Shown: positions 53,379 to 64,000 of the stretch, in pieces
Numbering within the stretch: position 1 is the stretch's first letter
How the letters are laid out: every line of letters begins with the position of its first letter
Source of the DNA: Lepisosteus oculatus
Lineage: Eukaryota > Chordata > Actinopteri > Semionotiformes > Lepisosteidae
Assembly (NCBI RefSeq): GCF_040954835.1
Contig: NC_090714.1
Span: forward strand, 6,188,501 to 6,252,500
Direction: 5' to 3'
DNA: 64,000 nt
Position numbers and translations under genes: made by a program
Notes under the pieces: model-generated
The model's database searches: none
What the model was told of the DNA's origin: nothing
What the model saw: only the letters and a program-made list of their open reading frames with translations

Positions 53379-53541
53379 ATGGCGAAACTGAAGTACTGCA
53401 ACATAAAACACCGCAATAATGATCGAAGTGGAACAAGACAGAGCAGCGCTCGTACCTGCAGGCCATATAAATCAAACTCAGAGATGAGAGAGAGTACAAA
53501 GTGAAGCCAAGCTGCACACAAACTACAGCTGACTGGATTTG
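53379..53541 (+). CDS. Exon D, unit 2: candidate 41-residue small ORF
   Basis: ATG at 53,379 in AAGATGGCG (YY1/TISU-like), stop at 53,502-53,504, donor GGATTTG|GTGAGTAC with exon end at 53,541. The peptide is basic (MAKLKYCNIKHRN...) and shares YCN, RTCRPYK and ES with unit 1. It lies directly downstream of the NF-Y promoter, so transcription from here is plausible. Coding status is unsure: it may be the first exon of another non-coding RNA. Confidence 0.3.
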
Positions 53542-53829
53542 GTGAGTACATGATTTCCCATTTGGAAAAGAACATAGAGAACGTGTTGGAAGACAACAGG
53601 AAAACAAAGACTGTGTATGTAACTAAACCATAGCAAAACAAAGAAAGGGCAGGGGTAGAAGAGAGAAGAAGAAAAAAAAGGTAAAGAAATAATCAATAGC
53701 AGATAGTATAAGATAAAAAAGTAAAAAACAGACCTTTTGATCTGACACGCCTTTAACTCACCAGATCGGGGACTCCTTTCTGTTTCTTTATGACCTCGCT
53801 ACCTGCCATGGGAGTTTGGGCAGGCGTTT

Positions 53830-54045
53830 GCAACTCTGCTGTAGATTTCTCCTGATGTCGATAATAAAACTGCCTCAGAAATTCATTTGGGAGATTTCAA
53901 TGGCTGTTTGCTTAAGTCAGTTCTCCCTAATGATTATCAGTTTGTAAAAGGCTACACAAGAGGTTCTAGGCCATTAGATCCCTGTTATGGTAACATTAAG
54001 AACGCCTTAAGTTCATATCAAACCACTGACATGATGATCTGATCT
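53830..54045 (+). mobile_element. LINE endonuclease fragment
   Basis: The plus-strand frame reads IHLGDFNGCLLKSVLP, YQFVKGYTRGSRPLD and CYGNIKNAL. This corresponds to the GDFN catalytic motif and the following TRG...LD.CY.N.K.A block of APE-type endonucleases in fish L2/CR1-group LINEs. It is isolated and truncated on both sides. Absent at the matching place in unit 1. Confidence 0.65.
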
Positions 54046-57000
54046 AATCCAAAAAGAAAGAGCAGGAATTCAAACCTATAATAGATTGAGAGGGGAAAGT
54101 GATTCAGAGGAATATATAGGAAGAATTGAAACATGATAAAAGAGATTATAATTCCAAGGTGGAGAAAGTAATGAATAGAAATAATGTACAGGAGGCGTGG
54201 CGTAGGATCTAAACCATGATTGGCCAGGTGCCCCTTAGAAATGGGAGCTGGCTTGAGCACACACCCCAATATGTAAATGAACTGAATTTTTTTTGCTCTG
54301 TTCGAGAGTAGAGAACTAGGAGAACCTATTTTTAACAATGTGATTGTCCCCACTGGTGTGTCTCCTTTTACTGTAACATCTAAACAAGTGGAGTGTGTGT
54401 TTTTTGTGTTTTAAGGACTCGTAAATGAATGTGCCTGCAAAATCTGGAAGGCAATACTTTGCAAAAATGAACAAGTCATGAAGAGCTTAGTCCTGTATTT
54501 TATAAATTATTCCAAAAGTCACTGGACATATATACAGTTCTGAGTTTGTGGAAGACATCTGCACATTTGCATAACTCTAGTTAAAAACTGAAAGTGGATG
54601 AAAAAAAGGGAAAGATAAAATAGCACACATAGTTACTTTTTGAATTCAAGAAGGGAGGTTTGTACGGGTAAGAAGGCATGATTGGATCTATTTTTGAGGG
54701 AGAAATTGGACAGATTTTTCTTCCTTTGAGAAGAAATGTATTTTTTCATATGGCTACATTATCTGTTTGCCAGGGTGTTTTGGAGACAAGTCGCTCTGTG
54801 TTTGTTTGTTTTATTTTATCAGGGTAGACCTGTTTTTAACTGCTATTTGCCTCAGGTGTGTTCTGGTCTTGGGTTCCATCTACTGATCAACCTTACAGAT
54901 GCCTGTAACCCCCGCGGCATCACACTTTCATTTAGTTTACATGGAATACTTATTACCTAAGAGCGACGTGTTTCAATCTGAGATTTAGCTTTTTTATTTT
55001 AAATAGAAAGCCTGACATTACTTTCACTTTCCTATTTTCACAGCAAGAGTCTGGCCTCCTGGAGACTCCTGTTGAATTCGCTCTCGGCCTGTTCTCACTC
55101 CTCCAGCTGGTCTGTCACCCCTGAGGCTGGAGGAAGGGCTCTCCTGTGGGTGAAGTGTCCTGGGCTCCTGTGGGCTGGGCAGTACTTCATCAGCTCAGGT
55201 GCTGGAGGATATTACAGAGCTAAAGGTCTTAGGTGGCACTGTTCCCTGTGGCCCATAATGTCCATACCAAAGCCCCAGTACAGAGACTCCTGGAGTGAAC
55301 TTAAAATATCCTGGGCCCTACAGCGCTCAGACAGGTCATTTCACCTCAAACTCGTAAAGGTATACCTGAGCTTCACGATTGCTGAAAGGTAATTTTACAT
55401 GCTCCTGGACTTGTACTAAGCATGTCACTTCCAGCCTTACCTGATGCAGCTCTAGCTGAGATCAAATCTTGTTATGGACATGAATGGTATGATTTGAGAG
55501 CCATGTCATCCTAGCAGAAACCCATCACTGACACTTGTGCTATTATTATAGACAGCTTTAATTGGTTTCTATCACAGTTATTTAAGACAACATTTTACAT
55601 ACAGCTATATAATTAATCATAGATAATGATTGAACAATAGGCTTTGTATTGATTCTATTTTCCTCTGGGCTTGAGCAACTGTCCCTCCCTGCTGCTGACA
55701 ACCCAATTCTACAGAAAACCTGTCATGAGTTGCTTTGAACTGTGGGAAATCTGTTTGTAACTGCACTTAAATGTGTGTATCTGTATGTATATAGGAGCAG
55801 AGTAAAACTAGTCAGGTGAAGGCCAGAAACTGAGTACTACAAATGGATGTTGGGCACATTGTTAGGACTGATTTTTAGGCTCATGATTTTCAATATCAAT
55901 TACTATACATGAAGCAGACTATGGTTTCATAGCAGTTTTGCTTCTACAGTAAGTAGCCATGTCACAGTGAAATCTGTTTTCATATTTGTTAGTAGAAGAC
56001 TGATTGTATTTCTATATTATGTAACACTCAACAGTGCTGATGATCACAGGCCTTTCCCCTACGTTCTTGAGCTGGGGGGATCATGAGGACCACCTGGACA
56101 CTCAACACAGTCTGCAGCCTCACCTGCATGAGAGGTCATTCTGAACAGCAGGTTCTTACGTCATTGAGAGGGAGTTTTGATGTAGGATTTTGTCTTTCAG
56201 GGGTTTAAAATATGTCACATCCCTAATTCTTTTAAGAAAGGTTGATATGAAAATGTTGGAATTGTTATGAAAACAACAGAGTGATCATTTTATACACATT
56301 CTCTGTTTTCAGTAACAGCTTTGCACCTGGAGTAACAAATGTTGAAAGTTGTATCTCTTCATGTCTCTTGTTTTTCAAGGAATCAGTGGATAGTTTAATG
56401 TTTCATGTTTTCTTTTGTGAAAAAAAGGAAATGTAAACTAACTTTGTAAGCAAACAAAGAATAGTTTTCCTTCTGAAATGTCTTTTTCTGAGTAAACTTC
56501 CAGTTTCTTTCATTGTGTCTATGCTGTGGGGACTAGACAAATCTCTCAGAGACCAGGATAGACTTTAAGATTGATTTACATTTGATATGTTTTTGTCCTA
56601 AAGTAGTAAACAGTAAATATTTTAAAGAAGAACTGCCAAGGTGAATTCTGCTTCCTGCAGATTAAAAGTTTATTCCTTTTTGAATGTTCAAAATGATTTT
56701 TTTTTTTCACTGATAGTTAAACAGTTGAAGAGTTTTAGTGTTTCTTCTTTGAAATATACGCACATCTTAATCCTTGGTTGTTAAATTGCTTTAGTTATTT
56801 AGTCTGTTCTCAAAATGCTTTCTTAAATGTGGAATGGTGTTCAGAGCTATTGTGTTGTGAAGCAGATTGTGGGTATGTGTTATTGCATCACACAGGTGAT
56901 AATTAACCATCTAGTGCTCTTTCAAAGGACAGTGTGCTTTTCTCATACAGTGCTGTGATCACTGTTCTTTCATGGTGTTCTCAGCCACAGGAAAGCACAT

Positions 57001-57540
57001 TAAACATCTCTGCTGGCTTTACATTCTCTCTCAAATCCCTGCTAATCACACACTGAATATTTCTACACAAAACACTTTCGGTTAATAGTGGAGTCTCTTG
57101 TCCCTTCTGGGTCTCAGGAGTCAAGCTGCAAGCAGGACTCGGCTCTGAGCTGAACCTGCCCATTGCCAGAAGCAGGCTGGGCAAGAGCAATATTCACTTC
57201 GAGAGAGCTATGACATTAGGCAAATGCCTCTACAGAATTATTTTACCAACATCAGTTGTACAATCAAGCAGTTGCTTGACCACAGGCTACATGCCTTTGT
57301 GTACATTTGAGCAACAGCTGGAGTTTTACAGGCAAAGTGCAGGGAAGAAGCTTGTGCAACAGCTACCATGGATGAAGATGAAGCACCTTAAAGTCATGAC
57401 TGAGTGGCACTCTGAGCAGCCTGAAGGGGTAAAGGAGACAGATGCAGGCTCATTAAAGATACAAGAGGCTGATCTTATGTGGAGGCTCACTTCCAACATG
57501 ATGTGATCCAAGATACCCAGACAAATTGGTTTAAAGAAAC
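54046..57540. other. Array body, unit 2, no gene recognised
   Basis: From about 54,840 on it aligns with 35,330-38,220 of unit 1. 54,046-54,840 is unit 2-specific or too diverged to place. No conserved frame. Confidence 0.4.
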
Positions 57541-57544
57541 AATC

Positions 57545-57835
57545 CAAAGACTAGTTTATTGTAAAAATCGAAATAGAAACAGTACAGGTGTAACACGACC
57601 GGCTGTTATCCAGACGCTCCGGCGGCCCGCAGTCTGGAGCCCCAGGAGAGGAAACGTTTCAGTCAGGACAGCCGGCCGGAGAGACGGTGGCCACCCGGGA
57701 CTGCGAGGTGAATGCGGCTGGTCTCCGGGATCAACTGCTGCTGCTTGAACAGGGGAGAAAAAGCGTTTCTAATACATATAGGCGCAAGTTCTGGCCTCTC
57801 GCCAAAGACAATACAAAGGTAGCACCTGTTTTTTA
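57545..57835 (-). ncRNA. Block E, unit 2: minus-strand terminal-exon-like GC-rich segment
   Basis: Counterpart of 38,221-38,490, with TTTATTG at about 57,556 (AATAAA on the minus strand). It carries an extra stretch (GGCCACCCGGGACTGCGAGG) inside the GC-rich core, which is not a multiple-of-three match with unit 1. Confidence 0.25.
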
Positions 57836-59195
57836 AAATAACCTATTTATTCGCAGGGAGGTGTTCAACGGAGCGCAACCATATTTCCCCCACCCTCAGA
57901 TTAAGTGAGCGCAGCTGTGGGTTTCTTCATCACATTCTATTGCTTTACCATACTGAGAAAAGTCCATTGGTCCTGGGATTTCTCCGACTACGAACACAAA
58001 GGTCTCTTTAAACCCGAAAGCAAGAGGCTCTGTAAGCAGAGTGCAGACCGGTTGGAGTCTCGCCTTCGAACTGACCGCTCATCTGTCCGATTTCACGCCA
58101 CACGGGAGCTCTGCGCTTCGGCAGTCAGGCTGTTGTAGAGGACAGGAAGTCTGGGAAGCTGAAGAGGAGAAACTAGTGAATAAGACACCTGCTGAAACAC
58201 CAACAGACCCGAGAAAGCATTAAAAATACAGGTAGCCATTTTAAATAGTAACAATAATCCGTTCTATTTCGCCTGTTGAAAAAGATACGAAAGTTACTGG
58301 TTCAGTTTGAATTCAACGTCTCTTTCAAAGCCAGTTACTGTCCGCCTTCTTAATTATTCTGATGCTTTCTCTCGTTTCGTTTTGAACTGTTCCCATCCAC
58401 ATATGAAGCAAATTTGACCGACATTCTCCTAACCAAATAAAGCAAAACATCCCGGGAGAATTTTCCTGTCGCCGCAAAGCCGCCATTTAAGGACAAAGAC
58501 GCAATACTCCTGCCAGAACCATTTTAAAAGGACACTAATTGAAGGCGGATAAAGATTGATCACACCTAACTGTGGACTGTTAATTAATTAGACATGTCTA
58601 AAACACGGACTGGATCCTGGAGTTGACATGGATCCCTCAGTCTTTCCGACACAAGTAACTGGAGTCAATCCCGTTCCATACTTTTAACTGAACCGCTGAT
58701 GAAATAACCTTATCGAAACTTTAATTGAGGATTTACGATTTGTGTTCAGTGTAATTCAAAATACTATATCCATCCCCATCTACCATCAATCGTAAAAGGT
58801 TAGAAGTTAGCGACACCCTTGCGCCCGAAACAGTGTTTCAGAATTCCGTCTTTTGGCTTTGGGTCAAGCAGTAAGAATTATACTGTTAGTGTTTGACAGT
58901 CAGTCTCACCTGTGATTACTGTACTGTGATTACTGTACTGCACGTCACTCACTGACCGTGGTTCCCTTTTCACTGTAGAACCCGTGTATACAGTGTGGAA
59001 CACGATATAGACTTTTAATGACTTTTTAAAGTAATCAAAATGAATTTGCATCTTTTCGAGACACTTACAGTATCAGTTAATATAAAACTCTGTTTCCACT
59101 ACTTCATTGCCAGCGGTCTGCTATTCATAAACAGCACTTTCACCACCTGCACTCTGTGCATTTGACTGCATTTTGACTACAATAATTTTCACATA
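57836..59195. other. Array spacer after block E, unit 2
   Basis: Aligns with 38,491-39,885. It holds a short direct repeat TGTGATTACTGTACTG (about 58,912-58,941). No gene seen. Confidence 0.35.
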
Positions 59196-59579
59196 TTAGG
59201 GTATATGAAGTAATAGCGTCTCTAATAGTAATAATAAGGAGCGAAGTGATGCTTCATTGATTGCAAAACTTATTTTATTACATCCTTGTCACTATTCTGT
59301 TTTCTATGCACACACCAGTTCACTTTCTATTTACATCCATTGCTTTTGATTTTTAAGTCTTTCATCTTAAAACTTCTATGTGGAACCTTGTCAAACGCCC
59401 ATGGAAATATAAATATATTATGTCGTGACACCTGCTGTTTTTAAGGAACTGTAGGGATATTCTGCCCGGACACCAGCTGGAGTACAAAACATATAGACCG
59501 ATTTAATCGTCCATGTAGTTTTTTTTAAGTTGTCTTTAGAATCATTAAATACATTTTGTTTAAAAAATAATGCTTGATG

Positions 59580-60085
59580 AGAGAGCAAACAGGTGGAACT
59601 GCCTCGTCTCGGAGCAATGACTTGGCTTTAGGCTGAATAAGAGATGTACATGGCCGGTATTCTGCGTGGCCGGCCTGGTGGCTCCGCGGGCTGAACCATC
59701 GGACACTTCTAAAGCTCAGAGAGCAGATCGACTCCCGGAGAGTCTTGTGAGTTGAAGTCGAGCCCCGAGCCTCCCCGTCAGTCTGAGACCTAATCCCCGG
59801 ACTGAGACCTAATCCCCGGGTGAAGCTCTCATGCTGTCTGGGTGAGTTTGTCGGAGTGGCTGTTCTCTACCACGCCGGCCGTTTTGGGGGGCTCCATTTT
59901 CGGGGCCTTCCAAAACAGGGAAAATGGGGGGTTTAAGACCTTTATAAATGCATAGATCGGAATTCAATTCTAAAAAGCAGCCCCTTATACCACTGAGACA
60001 CCTGCAGGACAGGTGTGGCACTAGCAGTGAGAGAGAGGTGCAGTCCTAACTAGGAGCAACAGGGGTCTCTCTCCAGCACATTTCT
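59580..60085. repeat. SINE-like island, unit 3
   Basis: Third copy. It has a small direct duplication of ACTGAGACCTAATCCCCGG near 59,782-59,819. The minus-strand frame is open for only 70 codons (59,809-60,021), because the upstream part is closed by a stop, which argues against a conserved protein. Confidence 0.45.
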
Positions 60086-60327
60086 CTTGATTCGACCAGC
60101 TGGCCGGAAGATAAATGAGTCCGGCGAACAGTTTTGTAGGGGAATGTCACTGTATTGGGTTCTCTGAAAATCCTTAGCCTTTAAATACTAAATTTATGAT
60201 TTGGTGAGTTCAAGTTTCTATTTAGCTTCAGTAACGTCAGTGTTGAGCCCTTGTAACCGAGTGCACAGCTGTCATTCAGGAGCCAAGCCCGCCCCCAGAG
60301 TGACCTTCCTCAGCGGACACGCCCCGT

Positions 60328-62995
60328 CCACCTGTTCCACAGGTGCGCCCGGCAAGATGGCGGCGGGGCGGGTTTCTGCGGCGTGAGGTGCGTTTGCGTT
60401 TTATTTCTAATTTTCTTATTTTAAATACAAAAACTCAAATTTCACTTTGAGGAAAGGTAGACGAAAATGTATTATTGTTGCAACTTTTGTTAATTGCGTT
60501 TGTTCTTGTTTAATTTGTGTTTTAGGACGCCGAAATGAGTGTCCTGTCTGAGCGTGCTCTCGAAGTTTTAAAACTCTGCATTCAGCGTTCTTATACTACC
60601 TTTCATGTAAGTATGTTTTGTAAGATAAGGTCTGTTTCTTTTAACAAAAAAAAGCTGTAGTTTATCTTCAAACATTTACTTCCTAAAGTCAATAGCTGTG
60701 TATTCTCTCCTTTTCGGATTCGGATGTAATAACGCTTTCTGCTCCGAAATTATCAAATATTGCAAAGATTACATTTACTAATTCGTATGTTTTTTATTTC
60801 TTCAGGTGACAAAAGCATTTCAAGAACGGGCCTCCGGCTAAGAACGTGTTTTTCCCAAGGTACGTTATATTCCTACCTATACGTTTTAATGTTATACTTG
60901 TGTAACTCGATAAAACACGTGCTGACTAGTACAATATAACTTCTTTTCGTTTTATTGTGCTTTTCTTGCATCGAAAAAGAAACTCGAAACGCTGGTTCTT
61001 TTATTCATCTATTGAATCCATTGGATAAAGATGGATAATACAAACATTTCCACGATGCTTTTCAATGCGGGGAGTTAAGTCTAATATGGTACACGCCATA
61101 AGTGGTACTTGATCTTGAATGTATAAAGTAACATTTCAAAAATGATTTTTCTATATGGCTGAATGTGTTCTCTAAATCCTGGAGTCGTGGGACTGGGATG
61201 TATCTGTGATTTCTCTTGAAGTTTCCTATTGCTTTTTTAGACAATTTGACATGAGCGTGTTTGTGTATTTGTTTATAGGGGCAACTTATTTAAATCGTTG
61301 AGACTTCGGAAAGTCAAGCGATTCGATTCTCCTAATCCGATATCTTAACTTGATCCTTTTTCTTTTGCCTTCAGTTCTGCGGCTCCTGGTTCTCCGCGCT
61401 CCACAGGTGCGCCCGGCAAGATGGCGGCGGGGCGAGTTTCTGCGGCGTGAGGTGCGTTTGCGTTTTATTTCTAATTTTCTTATTTTAAATTGAAAAAATC
61501 AAATTTCACTTTGAGAAAAGTTAGACAAAAATGTATTATCGTTGCAACTTTTGTTATTTGCGTTTGTTTCACTTTAATTTGTGTTTTAGGACGCCGAAAG
61601 AGTCTTTTGTCCGTTTGAGCGTGCTCTCGAAGTTTTAAAGATCTGGATCCAGCGTTTTTATACTGCCTTTCATGTAAGCATGTTTTATTTAAGATATGGT
61701 ATCTCTAACTCTGTTTCCTTTAACGAAAAAAATGCTGTAATTTATTTTCAAACATTTGCTGTATAAAGTCAGTAGCTGTTTAATCTCTGCTTTTCGGATT
61801 CGGGCTATAATAACGCTTACCGCTCAGAAATGATCAAGTGTTGTAAAGATGAAATTGACTAATTCGTAAGTTTTTCTTTATTTCTCCAGGAGACAAAAGG
61901 ATTTCAAGAACGGACCTCCACTTATGAAAGTGTTTTTTCCAAGGTAAGTTGTATTTCTACATTCCGCTAACACTATTTGTGTAAAACAACACGTATTTCC
62001 AAGCATTTTAACAAAAGAACAGTTTTATACCAACTTGATAACTTTTTGTTTCATTCTTCTTTTGTGGAGTAAACTCTAAGGCGCTGGTTCTTTTTTATGA
62101 TACATTTATTCATCTTTTGAATTCATTATGTAAAGATAGATAATGCCAACACATTTTATCGATGGTTTTTAAAGCAGTTTATTCGAATATTATACACGCT
62201 GTGTTACCTGGTCTTGTATTGACAAGTAGCATTGGATTTCTATGTGGCTGAACGTATTTTCTAAATATTGGACTCGTAGGACTGAGATGCATTGGTTTCA
62301 TTTGAGTTTTTTTTATATTTCTTTATTTAGGTAGCGTATCTAAGTTAAAAGACTTAAGAACGTCAAGTGAATCGTTTCTGCAAGTCCGATATCCTGAAGT
62401 AGTGGGATTGGGATGTATCTGATTTTCTTCCTAAAGTTGCCTATTGGTTTGTTATAGAATCTGAGCATGTTTCTATAACTATCAGTTAAAAGACTTCAGA
62501 ACTTCAAGTGAATCGATTCTACAAGTCCGATATTCCGTTAACTTGATCCTTTTTCTTTTGCCTACAGTTCTGCGGCTCGTTCTCTGCGCTCCGGCGATCT
62601 CCTCTCCAGCTCCACTCCAGCAACTCGACGAGCGTTGGCAAGTTCTTCTCGACAATGTGTGCTGCTTCTTACATTTGATTTTTGTTACCAGTGGCTTGAT
62701 CTGTAGTGTACCCTTTGTATACCGATTTATGTTATTGTTAACCTGCATGTTTCCTGTTGACTGTTGCTATTGTATGTGCTGCGGCTCCTGGTTCTCTGCG
62801 CTCCGACGATCTCCAGCAATTTATTCTCGACAATACGTGCTTTTTGTTACATTTGATTTTTGTTACCAGTTGCTTGATCTGTAATGTCCTGATTCAGTGC
62901 TGTATTTCATTCTTGACCTGCATGTTTTCTGTTGACTGCTGCTATTGTATTTGCTGTGAATTCTGCAATAAAAACTCTCATTTCACTGTCTGCAT
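60328..62995 (+). ncRNA. Gene A, unit 3: candidate spliced non-coding gene, seven exons
   Basis: Exons by motif: E1 to 60387, E2 60526-60606, E3 60806-60859, chimeric 61375-61451, E2' 61590-61673, E3' 61890-61943, terminal 62568 to about 62995 with AATAAA at 62967-62972. CAAGATGGCGGC lies at 60,353 and 61,417. Almost identical to unit 2. One change matters for coding: E2 lacks a 4-nt stretch present in unit 2, so from ATG 60,535 the frame stays open over E2 and E3, giving 35 codons (MSVLSERALEVLK... ending FQERASG). No other copy keeps this frame, so it is probably chance. The terminal exon is slightly shorter than in unit 2, with one internal repeat fewer. Confidence 0.55.
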
Positions 62996-63636
62996 TGTCC
63001 TGTATTTTCGAAGGTGTGAAGTGTTGTCTTGCAGTGTGCGCCACGCACCGCAAGGCGACAACCCATCGCACTGACCTGGAAAAGTGCGAGGACGCCCGCC
63101 TTTTTAGATAGTCTGGGGGGGAATAGGGTCCCTAGGAGGGAGCGTGGGTCTAGCTCTAGCCAAGCCCCCTCACTCCCAGCAGGAGGGGAAGGCAGGCTGG
63201 AGATGGCCTCGGCCCGAGAGAGAGGAGGCACCCAGGGTGTACTCAGCCCATCAGTCACAGTTGCAACTGACAGTTTTCTAAGTCCACACCCCAGGAGACC
63301 TGCCTCTCTGCAGGGACCAAGTGGGCCTGGCTAGAGCTGCAGTCAATCAGCCAGCCCCCGCCTACCCCTCTCCAATGAGGGGGGGTGGGCGAGGCTCGGC
63401 TTGATTGCTACCACACCCCGAGAGAAACCCCAGATACTAAGTTTTTTGGCGGGAAAATCTGGACACGCTTAAAAAGGGGGTAGCCTTTGACCTTTTCAAG
63501 TCAAAAAGCGATAGGGCGTCCCCTTGCGGCCACAAACTGTTAGCAAAATCTCTCCGCCAAAAAACTCACCACCATCGGGGATTTTCAGGGCCAAGGGGGA
63601 ACAAAACTCTGCACAAGAAATGAAAGAACAAAATCA
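62996..63636. promoter_or_regulatory. GC-rich hub between genes A and B, unit 3
   Basis: Essentially the same sequence as unit 2 with the inverted pair at 63,440-63,452 and 63,554-63,566 and the same 101-bp spacing. Confidence 0.5.
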
Positions 63637-64000
63637 AGGTTCAATCAACAATTTATTGAGCGAAAATGGCATACAAAACAAAGCATTACAATATGTCGGA
63701 TGCACAGGCTTCGAAGTGAAAATGAACATGCATTTCAATTACAAAGTGGCAAAGCACGGCTACATTAATGCTAAATACTGTTACAAGTTAACAGAGTAAG
63801 AAAACATTTGCACGCTACTACAAGCAAAAACACAGAAACACACAGCACGTTACTGTTTCTCCGAGGCTTCTGTCGAGGCAGCGACCTGAATGAAGACTGG
63901 AACTTCATTGCAATTCCTGTAAAACAACGGAAATCAGTATTAACTTTCGGTTACAAACAATCTCGAAATGATCCCAGCTAGTTAGACCGAGCTTCTGTAT
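63637..64000 (-). ncRNA. Gene B, unit 3: terminal exon only, cut by the window edge
   Basis: AATAAA on the minus strand at 63,652-63,657 and the terminal-exon acceptor at 63,917-63,918 (exon upper border 63,916). It retains a block (about 63,667-63,730) that unit 2 has lost and unit 1 keeps. Confidence 0.45.

Larger units (their letters stand above)
39886..59195 (+). repeat. Long tandem array, unit 2 (about 19.3 kb)
   Basis: Complete unit. It starts at the TCATAAGGAGCGAAGTGATG block (39,930), which recurs near 59,237 (unit 3) and, less well kept, near 23,090 (unit 1). It is longer than unit 1 mainly through an insertion at about 46,610-50,280 that holds a LINE, a SINE3 and LINE-like debris, and another near 53,790-54,200. 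Confidence 0.85.
59196..64000 (+). repeat. Long tandem array, unit 3 (partial, runs off the window)
   Basis: Matches the first 4.8 kb of unit 2 in order and strand: island, gene A, hub and the end of gene B. From about 59,600 to 63,670 it is nearly identical to 40,460-44,550, whereas 59,200-59,580 is visibly diverged from 39,890-40,360. Confidence 0.85.

Overview
The window is vertebrate nuclear DNA, most likely from a ray-finned fish. Introns are GT-AG, the repeats are of fish type (5S-rRNA-derived SINEs, a Tc1-like transposon, an L2/CR1-group LINE with a TATC tail), and both recognised proteins are vertebrate. A non-teleost such as gar or bowfin is only a guess.

Left third (1 to about 23,000). 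Two complete host genes lie tail to tail. STUB1/CHIP is on the plus strand: seven exons from 6,460 to 10,806, 288 residues, with polyA signals at 11,253 and 12,465. JMJD8 is on the minus strand: nine exons from 21,960 down to 17,619, 273 residues, with a polyA signal at 17,145-17,150. This convergent pairing is also found in human. STUB1 is a cytosolic co-chaperone and ubiquitin ligase; JMJD8 is an ER-luminal JmjC protein. JMJD8 carries a short tandem duplication that gives it a second in-frame splice donor. The rest of this third holds SINEs, a broken Tc1 copy, an unassigned CpG-rich island (2.47-3.19 kb) and sequence in which I see nothing. WDR24, which follows JMJD8 in human, is not seen.

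Right two thirds (about 23,030 to the end). This is a head-to-tail array of very long units: about 23.03-39.88 kb, 39.89-59.19 kb and 59.20 kb to past the edge. No known protein is recognisable. Each unit shows the same ordered parts: (1) a SINE-like island with Pol III box-like motifs; (2) gene A (+), a small spliced transcription unit in two tandem modules, each starting at a perfect CAAGATGGCGGC (TISU/YY1) element and ending, in the last module, at AATAAA; (3) a GC-rich hub with an inverted pair of E2F-like sites 101 bp apart; (4) gene B (-), converging on A; (5) a TATA-plus-YY1 promoter-like block C (+); (6) an NF-Y (CCAAT) promoter-like block with exon D, which has a 39-41 codon ORF; (7) a minus-strand terminal-exon-like block E. 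Unit 3 is cut by the window edge inside gene B.

Most of the unit is clearly diverged between copies, but the gene A cassette and hub of units 2 and 3 (about 40.5-44.55 and 59.6-63.67 kb) are almost identical. This suggests recent gene conversion or local re-duplication. ORFs inside A and B are not kept between copies, so these are best treated as candidate non-coding RNA genes. Exon calls rest on splice motifs and on conservation between the copies; nothing here proves transcription.
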